NCBI GenBank assembly: GCA_031257695.1
Contig: JAIROB010000158.1
Location: 1 to 9,915 of the forward strand
Reading direction: 5' to 3'
Length of the DNA stretch: 9,915 nt
DNA from: Treponema sp.
GTDB lineage: Bacteria > Spirochaetota > Spirochaetia > Treponematales > Breznakiellaceae
Shown here one piece after another: positions 1 to 6,271 of the stretch. Under the pieces are notes generated by a model, which saw only the letters and a list, made by a program, of their open reading frames with translations, had not been told where the DNA came from and made no database searches. Each line of letters starts with the position of its first letter. Position 1 is the first letter of the stretch. The translations under genes and the position numbers were made by a program.

Positions 1-228
1 TACCTGGACAACCCCGACGTGCCTGACCCGGACCTGGTGATCCGCACCGCCGGAGAGTACCGGACCAGCAACTTCCTCCTGTGGGAAGCGGCCTACTCGG
101 AATATTACATTTCTGATATACTGTGGCCGGACTGGACCGAAGCGGATTTTACGGCCGCGGTGGCGGACTTTCAAAAACGGGAACGGAGGTATGGCGGCGT
201 CCCCGGAGGGCGGATACACCATGAATAA
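1..228 (+). CDS. uppS: Undecaprenyl diphosphate synthase (cis-prenyltransferase), 3' end only
   Basis: This is the C-terminal 75 residues of a cis-prenyltransferase, open at the left window edge. The enzyme condenses isopentenyl diphosphate units onto farnesyl diphosphate in the cytoplasm, giving undecaprenyl diphosphate, the carrier lipid for peptidoglycan and other surface polymers. The diagnostic block is visible: PDPDLVIRTAGE, then SNFLLWEAAYSEYY, then LWPDW, then the terminal FQKRERRYGG typical of the family end. The usual RTGGE motif reads RTAGE here. The reading frame is frame 1 and runs in from before base 1; a GTG at 19 is internal and not a start. The stop TAA at 226-228 overlaps the cdsA start by 8 bases, so the two genes are probably translationally coupled. 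The catalytic N-terminal part cannot be assessed. Confidence 0.96.
   Translation, partial: YLDNPDVPDPDLVIRTAGEYRTSNFLLWEAAYSEYYISDILWPDWTEADFTAAVADFQKRERRYGGVPGGRIHHE
205..210 (+). promoter_or_regulatory. Ribosome binding site deciding the cdsA start
   Basis: GGAGGG lies 10 bases before the ATG at 221, inside the end of uppS. A competing GGAGG at 185-189 is only one base from the in-frame ATG at 191, too close to work for that codon. This favours 221 as the cdsA start. Confidence 0.6.
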
Positions 229-1072
229 ACTTGTTCAGCGGCTCCTGGTATTTATCATCGGCCTGCCCCTGGTGGTTGCCCTGGTGTTGTGCCTGCCCCA
301 GAAAAACCACATCGCCGTCAACGCGGCGGTGGTGCTCCTCAGCGCCCTGGGCGCGGCGGAATTTGCGGATATGCTCCGAAAAAAAGGGCCCGCGGTTTCC
401 CGCCTTGAAGCGGGCATTCTGGGCAGTCTGGCTCCCGCCGCCATGACCCTGATGGTCAGTTTCGGTTTTGGGGGCCAGTCCATTCCCCTGGCGCTGGTTA
501 TGGGCGCGTCCTGGCTCCTGATCTCCCGGATCTTTGCCGGGGCGGGTAAATTTGACGCCGCGGTGAGCCGGATTGGATCGGGCTTCGCGGTGATGATCTA
601 CCCCGGCCTTTTTTTGGCCTGGATAGTCCGCATGAGCCTTTTTCCCCGCTCCGACATGATCATCCTCATGTTTCTCCTGACGGTGATCGCCAACGATTCC
701 GCTGCCTGGGCCCTGGGGATGCTCTTCGGCAAAAACAACCGGGGCATAATTACCGCCAGCCCCAACAAGAGCGTCGCGGGGTTCCTCGGCGGTTTTGCCG
801 CGTCGATCCTGGTGGGCGTAGGCGCGGCGCATTTTATCCCCGGAACCTTTTCGTCCCCCCTTGGGGAGCCTCTTCCGGGGATTATCCTGGGTTTCGTTTC
901 CGGTCTGGCCGCGACCCTGGGCGATTTGGGGGAATCCGCGATAAAACGGAGCGCAAACGTTAAGGATTCCGGAACCGTTATTCCCGGCCGGGGAGGGGCG
1001 CTGGACACCGTCGATTCCATAGCCCTGGCCGCTCCGGCCTACTACGGCCTGTACCAACTGCTCTTTAAATGA
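221..1072 (+). CDS. cdsA: Phosphatidate cytidylyltransferase (CDP-diacylglycerol synthase)
   Basis: CdsA is an integral membrane enzyme that joins CTP and phosphatidic acid to make CDP-diacylglycerol, the precursor of bacterial phospholipids. The 283-residue product is mostly hydrophobic helices, as expected. The C-terminal signature is present: GDLGES at about 234-239, IKRSANVKDSG at 241-251, then PGRGG at 255-259 and LDTVDS at 261-266. An upstream SPNKSVAGFLGG (180-191) matches the family's SPKKTxEGxxGG element. The classic signature reads PGHGGxxDRxD; here His is Arg and the Arg after Asp is Thr, while the metal-binding acidic residues appear kept. I chose ATG 221 over ATG 191 because its ribosome site has workable spacing and the protein then begins MNKLVQRLL, running straight into the first membrane helix. 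It overlaps uppS by 8 bases and dxr by 4. Confidence 0.95.
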   Translation: MNKLVQRLLVFIIGLPLVVALVLCLPQKNHIAVNAAVVLLSALGAAEFADMLRKKGPAVSRLEAGILGSLAPAAMTLMVSFGFGGQSIPLALVMGASWLLISRIFAGAGKFDAAVSRIGSGFAVMIYPGLFLAWIVRMSLFPRSDMIILMFLLTVIANDSAAWALGMLFGKNNRGIITASPNKSVAGFLGGFAASILVGVGAAHFIPGTFSSPLGEPLPGIILGFVSGLAATLGDLGESAIKRSANVKDSGTVIPGRGGALDTVDSIALAAPAYYGLYQLLFK

Positions 1073-2217
1073 AAAAACGGGTTGCCGTGCTTGGCGCCAC
1101 CGGCTCCATCGGAAAAAGCGCCCTGGATGTGCTGCGAAATAGCAAAGACGACTTTGAAGCGGTCCTCCTTTCCAGCCATACAAACCGGCAGGGCCTGCTG
1201 GATCTGGCGGAGGAATTTCCCCGGGCGGCGCTTGCCCTGGCCGGACCGGACGGCGGCGGCACGGAGGGCGCCCCCGGAATACGCTACCGCGGCCAGGCGG
1301 GATTGCTGCGCGCCCTTTCCGAATGCGGCATGGACCTGGCGGTAAACGGCATTGCGGGCGCGGCGGGACTGGCCCCTTCCCTGGCGGTTCTGGAGGCCGG
1401 CGCGGACCTGGCGCTGGCGAACAAGGAAACCATGGTCATGGCCTCCTCCCTGGCGCGCAAAAAGGCGGCGGAAAACAAGGCCCGGATCTTTCCGGTGGAT
1501 TCGGAACACGCCGCCATCCACGCGCTTCTGCGCTCCCAGGGGCGGGAAAACCTGGAGGAGCTGCTCCTTACCGCGTCCGGGGGGCCCTTTCGCGGCTGGT
1601 CCCTGGAAGAGATGGCCGCGGTTACCCCGGCCCAGGCGCTGGCCCACCCGACCTGGAGCATGGGCCCCAAGATCACCGTGGATTCCTCCACCATGGCCAA
1701 CAAGGGGCTTGAGGTGATCGAGGCGGCGGCTTTGTTTTCCCTGGACGTAGCAAGGGTGAAGGTGGTGATCCACCCCCAGAGCATTGTCCATTCCATGATC
1801 CGCCTCAGGGACGGCGCGGTGTACGCCCAGCTCTCCAAACCGGATATGCGGCTTCCCATACACCAGGCCCTCTACGGGGACGACTGTGTTCCCTGCCCCT
1901 TCGGGAGGCTTGACTTTGACGGCCTTACCCTGAGCTTTGAAAAGCCCGATTTTGAGCGTTTTCCCATGCTCGCCCTGGCGTATCAGGCCGGGGAACGGGG
2001 CGGCCTGTGTCCCGCGGCCTATAACGGCGCCAACGAAGCCGCAGTGGCGGCTTTTCTTGGCGGCTCCGTTCCCTTCCTTGCCATACCGGACATTGTCGCG
2101 TATGTTTTAAGCAGGGATTGGAAAGGGGGAGAATTCGATTTGGAATCCGTGCTGGAAGCCGACCGGAGCGCCCGGCTCCTTGCGGAAGGGTATATCGCTC
2201 AAAAATGGGAGAAATAG
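1069..2217 (+). CDS. dxr: 1-deoxy-D-xylulose 5-phosphate reductoisomerase
   Basis: Dxr converts 1-deoxy-D-xylulose 5-phosphate to 2-C-methyl-D-erythritol 4-phosphate with NADPH. It is the committed step of the MEP isoprenoid pathway that supplies UppS with substrate. At 382 residues it is full length. The NADPH-binding GATGSIG is at residues 9-15 and ANKETMVMA at 118-126. The metal ligands are D144 and E146 in PVDSEHAA, plus E215 in NKGLEVIEA. Substrate contacts are S170 in TASGG, H193 in HPTWSMG, S206 in KITVDSS, and N211 and K212. All match the E. coli active-site set, so the enzyme should be active. The ATG start sits inside the ATGA that also stops cdsA, a classic coupled junction. No promoter is visible before it, so it is most likely read from the upstream operon promoter, outside the window. 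Confidence 0.97.
   Translation: MKKRVAVLGATGSIGKSALDVLRNSKDDFEAVLLSSHTNRQGLLDLAEEFPRAALALAGPDGGGTEGAPGIRYRGQAGLLRALSECGMDLAVNGIAGAAGLAPSLAVLEAGADLALANKETMVMASSLARKKAAENKARIFPVDSEHAAIHALLRSQGRENLEELLLTASGGPFRGWSLEEMAAVTPAQALAHPTWSMGPKITVDSSTMANKGLEVIEAAALFSLDVARVKVVIHPQSIVHSMIRLRDGAVYAQLSKPDMRLPIHQALYGDDCVPCPFGRLDFDGLTLSFEKPDFERFPMLALAYQAGERGGLCPAAYNGANEAAVAAFLGGSVPFLAIPDIVAYVLSRDWKGGEFDLESVLEADRSARLLAEGYIAQKWEK
2207..2211 (+). promoter_or_regulatory. Ribosome binding site deciding the rseP start
   Basis: GGGAG lies 8 bases before the ATG at 2220 and within the last codons of dxr. An in-frame ATG at 2205 would add five residues but has no comparable site, so 2220 is preferred. Confidence 0.5.
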
Positions 2218-2219
2218 CA

Positions 2220-3578
2220 ATGCTGGTGGCAAAGATACTGTTGGGCCTCGTCGGTTTGGGCGCGGTGGTTTTTATCCATGAACTGGGACACTGCATAGCC
2301 GCCCGGCTGGTGGGCATAGAGGTGGAGGCCTTTTCCATAGGCTGGGGCAAGCCCGTCTTCAAAAAAAAGGCGGGGGGGGTGGAATACCGGATTGGCATAT
2401 TCCCCATCGGCGGTTACTGCAAGATGAAGGGGGAAAACGAATTCCGGGAGGCCTACGAAAACAACGCCAACGCCATTCCCCGGACCAAGGGCTCTTTTTA
2501 CGGGGTCAGCCCCCTGCGGCGTATCATCGTGGCCGCCGCGGGTCCCGGCTTCAACCTTATCTTCGCGGTCCTGGTCCTTTCGATCCTCTGGGGGATTGGG
2601 TTCGAGGTGCATACCCTGGACAACCGGATCGTGCTGGTTTCGGACATTGATCCGGGGGAAACATACCCCGCGGATCAGGGGGGCCTCCAAACCGGGGACA
2701 GGATCGTCGACATAGACGGCAACCCTGTGGCGAACTACCATGACATTCAGGAACTTATCGCCACGAACCCGGAGAAAAACCTGTCCCTCCGGGCGCTGCG
2801 GAACGGGGAGCTTGTGGATTTGACGGTGCGGCCCAACCTGGACAAAAGCTCCGGCACGGGGAAAATCGGGGTGTACTTTTGGTCCGAGCCGGTGATCGCC
2901 GCGGTCGAGGAGGGAAGCCCCGCCGACCTCGCGGGCCTGCGGGAGGGGGACCGGATTACCCGGATAAACGGGGAGGATTTTACCTACACCGTGGCGCTCT
3001 TCAGGATACTCCGCGACAGGCCTCCGGTTCTGGAACTGGAGTACGAACGGGACGGCAGGCCCCTGCAGACCGGCCTGGTTGTGCGCTACACCGACGCCGG
3101 GGCTGAGGACATAGGCATAAGCTACGAAAGTATCCGGTTCCGCACCCCCCGGCTTTCCCCGGCTGGGGCGCTGTCCAAGGGCGTCCGGGAAGCGGGGAAG
3201 ACCTTTGCCCTCTCCGTTAAGAGTTTCTCCCTCCTTTTCCGGGGCATCGATCTGACCCAGGCGGTTTCCGGGCCGGTGAGGATTACCTACATGGTGGGGG
3301 ACATAGCCGCGGAGGGCTTTAACCGGAGTTTCGGCGCGGGGATCAATTCCATGGCGAGTTTTCTCGCGCTCATCTCCATCGCCCTCTGTATCATGAATCT
3401 CCTCCCCCTTCCGGTGTTGGACGGCGGCTTGATCATCCTTTTTGTGCTTGAAATCATAAAACGGAAGCCCCTGCATCCCCGGTTTGTCAGCGCTTTTCAG
3501 ACCGTGGGGGTGGTTTTGATATTCGGGTTGATGCTTTTTGCTGTTTTCGGGGATATTTTATTTTTAACTCGCCGATAA
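2220..3578 (+). CDS. rseP: RseP-type site-2 intramembrane zinc protease with two PDZ domains
   Basis: This is a site-2 protease family membrane metalloprotease, 452 residues long, close to the E. coli RseP length. The first helix carries the zinc motif HELGH (20-24). GPGFNLIFA (108-116) marks the second conserved helix. NLLPLPVLDGG (393-403) supplies the third zinc ligand, D401. Two PDZ domains lie between in the periplasmic part: one around 137-205 (ADQGGLQTGDRIVDIDG) and one around 225-290 (SPADLAGLREGDRITRING). In E. coli, RseP cleaves anti-sigma factor RseA and remnant signal peptides; the substrate here is unknown and no sigma/anti-sigma pair is in view. It starts two bases after the dxr stop. 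An A8 and a G8 run near codons 47-53 are unusual for a coding region. Confidence 0.95.
   Translation: MLVAKILLGLVGLGAVVFIHELGHCIAARLVGIEVEAFSIGWGKPVFKKKAGGVEYRIGIFPIGGYCKMKGENEFREAYENNANAIPRTKGSFYGVSPLRRIIVAAAGPGFNLIFAVLVLSILWGIGFEVHTLDNRIVLVSDIDPGETYPADQGGLQTGDRIVDIDGNPVANYHDIQELIATNPEKNLSLRALRNGELVDLTVRPNLDKSSGTGKIGVYFWSEPVIAAVEEGSPADLAGLREGDRITRINGEDFTYTVALFRILRDRPPVLELEYERDGRPLQTGLVVRYTDAGAEDIGISYESIRFRTPRLSPAGALSKGVREAGKTFALSVKSFSLLFRGIDLTQAVSGPVRITYMVGDIAAEGFNRSFGAGINSMASFLALISIALCIMNLLPLPVLDGGLIILFVLEIIKRKPLHPRFVSAFQTVGVVLIFGLMLFAVFGDILFLTRR
2361..2379 (+). repeat. A8 and G8 homopolymer runs inside rseP
   Basis: Eight A (2361-2368) and eight G (2372-2379) are separated by only three bases, GGC. 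They encode lysines and glycines at residues 47-53, between the first and second membrane segments. Slippage by one base would truncate the protease shortly after its first zinc motif. Confidence 0.85.
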
Positions 3579-3585
3579 TGTGGGT

Positions 3586-3591
3586 AAGGAG
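3586..3591 (+). promoter_or_regulatory. Ribosome binding site deciding the WD40-like gene start
   Basis: AAGGAG lies six bases before the GTG at 3598. This supports GTG 3598 over the in-frame GTG at 3580, which lies before the site and has no good site of its own. Confidence 0.65.
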
Positions 3592-3597
3592 TCTTGG

Positions 3598-5625
3598 GTG
3601 AAAAACAAAGTGAGAACCTGCCGCCGGATATTCAGGGGAATCTGTATTCTTGCAACGCTTTTGACCGCCCGAACGGCGTACCCCCAGTCTTCCCCTGCGG
3701 GACTGGACCCCGCGGTCCTGGCCGCGGGCCATACCGGCGCTGTTTCGGCCATGGCCTTCGATTCGGTGCGAAACTATGTCCTTACCGCCGGCATGGACGG
3801 CTTTCTGGGGATATGGAATATCAGGACCTTTTCCGCGGCGGATCATTTCCAGGCAAGCCCCTACCCGATTCGTTCCATGATACTCAGGCCGGGAAAATCC
3901 CAGATTGCCCTGGTGGAAAGCGACGGGGTGGGGGCCTACAGGATCTCCGCCTGGGACTACGCTCTGAAGCGGAATCTATTCACCCTGCGGTTTCGGGACC
4001 CCGTAACCTTTATCAATTATTCCGCCGCGGGCAACTTCCTTATAGTGGCCCGGAGCGCCAGGGCGGGGGTGGTGTTTATCCACCCCGAGACCGGGGAAAC
4101 CCTGGATTCGCCGCCAAACCAGACGGGGAACATCATCTTTGCCGCCACCGGCAGATCCGAGCGGACCATGATGACCTATGCCGCTTCGGGCCAGATAGCC
4201 TATTGGGAATTGAACACCGGCAGGATGATACAGAATTCCGTGGCGCCCCCCAATCTGGGCAGCCCCGTTTTATTCGGAAACAACCGCTACCTCTGCGGCA
4301 TAGACGCTAACGGGCTGGCGGTTTTGGACGCCGTGACGGGCAAGGAAATTGCCCGGGACCGGAATGTGGACCGGGGCAGGCTTTTTCCTGTGGCATCGTC
4401 GGACCTGTTGGAATTTTTGTACCTGGGGACTTTGAACAACAGCGCCAACCGGGGCAATATCGTCCTTACCCATTATACCATTACCACCAGCGGAACCCTG
4501 GAGGGCAGTAACCGGACCACCTTTTCCGCCATGCCCCTGATCTCCAGCGGGGTAGGCGCGGGCGGGGGCTCCGTTGCCCTGGGCGCGGTTGACGGGGGGG
4601 TGTGGATTTTTGCGACAAGCCATTCCGAGCCCCAGCCCATGAACAGGGTTACGCTCACCCGTATAAATTCCGCGGCGGTTTCCGGCGAAAGCCTGGCGTT
4701 TTTAACCGAGGATAACCATCTGAGCATCCTGCCCCTGGATTTCTACCTGCTCAGGGACAGGAATACCATGACCCTGGAAAGTTCCCGGAACAACGCCCAC
4801 ATAAGCGGGGATCCCTCGGCTAACGGCAGGTTCCTGCTCTGGCAATCCAACGACATCCGTTCCTACCCCATTCTGATAAGCGGCGCGGGCTCTCCGGGGC
4901 GCACCGATGTCGTCCTGGGCCGCCTGGCGCTCAGGCATCCCCTCCGTTCCGTTTCCCTGCTGGACAATCAGATCCTCTTTCTGGATTCCACGGGGAACAT
5001 CACCGTGCTGTCCACCGAAACCGGCAACAGCAATTTTTCCTACACCGCCACGGATCCCCTGGATGTTTCGTTTTTCGACAGCGAAAACATCATCATCGGC
5101 CACGCGGACCTGAGCCAGAATTCCCCCTTCCTCCTGGTGAATACCGTCACCGAAGAAACGGTTCCCTTTAACTATCCCGCCACGGTGGGCGCCAAATTGT
5201 ACCGCTCCGCCGACGGATCCATGTACGGGGGCGTGGTGGAGGGCTCCTCGGACAGCGCCACCACCGCCCTGCTGCTGCTGGATGTGGAAGACCCCGGCGC
5301 CTCCAGACGGCTGGTCGAATACCAGGGGGAGGACACCGCCTTCATCATCGCCCGGAGCGGCAGTTCCGTGGCCTCCACCATGGGCGGCAACGGCCCCACC
5401 CTCCACAGCGGCCGGGGTTTTGTTGCCTTCCAGCGGATCCCGAGCCTGCCGGTGAACCTCATCGGGAGCGAGAAGTACTTCATCGTCCTGGGGAAAGACG
5501 GCTCCATAAGCTGGCACAACAATGCCACAGGCTCCCTGCTGGCGCGGCTGCGGCTCCTGGAAACCGAGTGGATTATGGACACCGCGGATCGGGGAATGCT
5601 CCGGGGGCCGCTCCAAAAAAACTGA
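3598..5625 (+). CDS. Exported WD40-like beta-propeller protein, function unknown
   Basis: The product has 675 residues from GTG 3598. It begins with a basic stretch (KNKVRTCRRIFR) and a short hydrophobic core (GICILATLLTA), a likely signal peptide ending near the AYPQ at 28-31. No lipobox is visible. One clear WD40 repeat follows at about 44-75: GH at 44-45, then VSAMAF, then DGFLGIWN. A second divergent one ends in WDYALKR near 110. The rest consists of repeated short beta-strand units of the same style, and a last WHNNATGSLLARL lies near the C terminus, so one or two degenerate propellers are likely. No catalytic motif is seen. The gene starts 19 bases after rseP in the same orientation, so it is probably co-transcribed. 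A scaffold or sensor for periplasmic proteins, possibly linked to RseP, is inference only. A G7 run lies at 4594-4600. Confidence 0.85.
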   Translation: MKNKVRTCRRIFRGICILATLLTARTAYPQSSPAGLDPAVLAAGHTGAVSAMAFDSVRNYVLTAGMDGFLGIWNIRTFSAADHFQASPYPIRSMILRPGKSQIALVESDGVGAYRISAWDYALKRNLFTLRFRDPVTFINYSAAGNFLIVARSARAGVVFIHPETGETLDSPPNQTGNIIFAATGRSERTMMTYAASGQIAYWELNTGRMIQNSVAPPNLGSPVLFGNNRYLCGIDANGLAVLDAVTGKEIARDRNVDRGRLFPVASSDLLEFLYLGTLNNSANRGNIVLTHYTITTSGTLEGSNRTTFSAMPLISSGVGAGGGSVALGAVDGGVWIFATSHSEPQPMNRVTLTRINSAAVSGESLAFLTEDNHLSILPLDFYLLRDRNTMTLESSRNNAHISGDPSANGRFLLWQSNDIRSYPILISGAGSPGRTDVVLGRLALRHPLRSVSLLDNQILFLDSTGNITVLSTETGNSNFSYTATDPLDVSFFDSENIIIGHADLSQNSPFLLVNTVTEETVPFNYPATVGAKLYRSADGSMYGGVVEGSSDSATTALLLLDVEDPGASRRLVEYQGEDTAFIIARSGSSVASTMGGNGPTLHSGRGFVAFQRIPSLPVNLIGSEKYFIVLGKDGSISWHNNATGSLLARLRLLETEWIMDTADRGMLRGPLQKN

Positions 5626-5749
5626 AGGCAGAATCCGATGTACAGGCAGGAGCCTCTCCTGTTCGCTGCCGCCGCCCCGCTGCCCGCTAATTGCCCTTCC
5701 CCCGCTTTAGATTAGAGGCGTTTATGCCGATAGGGTAGAGGGGGTTGCT
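5626..5749 (+). other. Intergenic spacer with a short hairpin
   Basis: These 124 bases separate the uppS-to-WD40 operon from the next two-gene unit. A perfect six-base inverted repeat, CAGGAG at 5647-5652 and CTCCTG at 5656-5661, has a three-base loop. An alternative pairing joins ACAGG 5642-5646 with CCTGT 5658-5662. No T run follows, so it is at best a weak terminator or pause site. The rest is C-rich until 5705. A TAGATT at 5708-5713 resembles a -10 element, but no -35 box sits at proper spacing, so I cannot place a promoter with confidence. Confidence 0.4.
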
Positions 5750-6253
5750 ATGTTTGTAAAAAAACTGGGGGCGGGCGCGTTGTTGGCCATGGCTCTGGCT
5801 GTTTCCGCCCAGGGAGCCACGGTTTCGTTTATGGTGATTGAAACGGGGATACGGGAGGAGATTCCCACCGCGGATTCCTCACGGCTCTGGGAATACGCGC
5901 TGCTGGACGTGTTTTTCGACACCGGGCATATTGTGAGTAACGCCCCCATACTGAGGGCTGCCGAAAAGCCGGGGAAGAACCTTCCCGACGAGGCAAGGTC
6001 GTCGCTGAGCGAAGCCCTGGAGGGGGGCGCCGAATTCTTCGTCGTGGCGGTGCTGGAGTATCAGAATCCGCCCCAGGGCGGAACAGCGGATCTGCGGCCC
6101 CGCAACATCTCTCTGCGGCTTTTCAAAACCGCGCCCTATCGTTTTATGTATTCCCAGGAGTATGCCGCCCCTGATCTCCGCGCCGCGGGCATGGACGAAG
6201 TAAAGAATGCCATGCAGGTTGCCAGGGCGCTGGCGGCTCATCTGCGAGATTGA
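5750..6253 (+). CDS. Small exported protein, unrecognised
   Basis: I do not recognise this 167-residue protein. It starts with a clean signal peptide: MFVKK, then the hydrophobic GAGALLAMALAVSAQGA, with likely cleavage after one of the Ala residues near 20-23. No lipobox cysteine is present. The mature part alternates predicted strands and helices: TVSFMVIETG, SSRLWEYALLDVFFDTGHIVS, SSLSEALEGGAEFFVVAVLEY, then NISLRLFKTAPYRFMYSQEY. A C-terminal helix follows (DEVKNAMQVARALAAHL). It is probably a periplasmic single-domain protein. The start is supported by GAGGGGG at 5738-5744, five bases before ATG. It ends 18 bases before the SPOR gene, which has its own ribosome site, so the two form a likely operon and may act together at the cell wall or outer membrane. 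Confidence 0.85.
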   Translation: MFVKKLGAGALLAMALAVSAQGATVSFMVIETGIREEIPTADSSRLWEYALLDVFFDTGHIVSNAPILRAAEKPGKNLPDEARSSLSEALEGGAEFFVVAVLEYQNPPQGGTADLRPRNISLRLFKTAPYRFMYSQEYAAPDLRAAGMDEVKNAMQVARALAAHLRD

Positions 6254-6271
6254 CGTTAAGGAAGGAACTGT

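Noticed and set aside
191..220. Earlier cdsA start at ATG 191
   Set aside because: Its nearest Shine-Dalgarno-like sequence is one base away, and it would put a non-hydrophobic AASPEGGYT ahead of the first membrane helix.
149..1183. Long open frame on the - strand opposite cdsA (344 codons)
   Set aside because: Its product is rich in Arg, Gly, His and Gln with no domain, and it lies opposite a clear CdsA. It is an antisense artefact.
2199..3476. Long open frame on the - strand opposite rseP (425 codons)
   Set aside because: It mirrors a convincing protease gene and its product lacks recognisable domains. Long antisense frames are expected in GC-rich coding DNA.
3580..3597. Earlier start at GTG 3580 for the WD40-like gene
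   Set aside because: The AAGGAG at 3586-3591 lies after it and points to GTG 3598, which gives a normal signal peptide.
4702..5616. Long open frame on the - strand opposite the WD40-like gene
   Set aside because: It has low-complexity Gly/Val/Gln composition, no ribosome site or motif, and lies opposite a gene with a signal peptide and good start.
5691..5713. TTGCCC and TAGATT as a sigma-70 promoter
   Set aside because: The spacing between them is only 11 bases instead of about 17, so they are unlikely to act together.
5638..5715. A 25-residue open frame in the spacer, starting MYRQEPLLF
   Set aside because: A GAAGG lies nine bases upstream, but the frame overlaps the hairpin, is Ala/Pro-rich by base composition, and has no other support.
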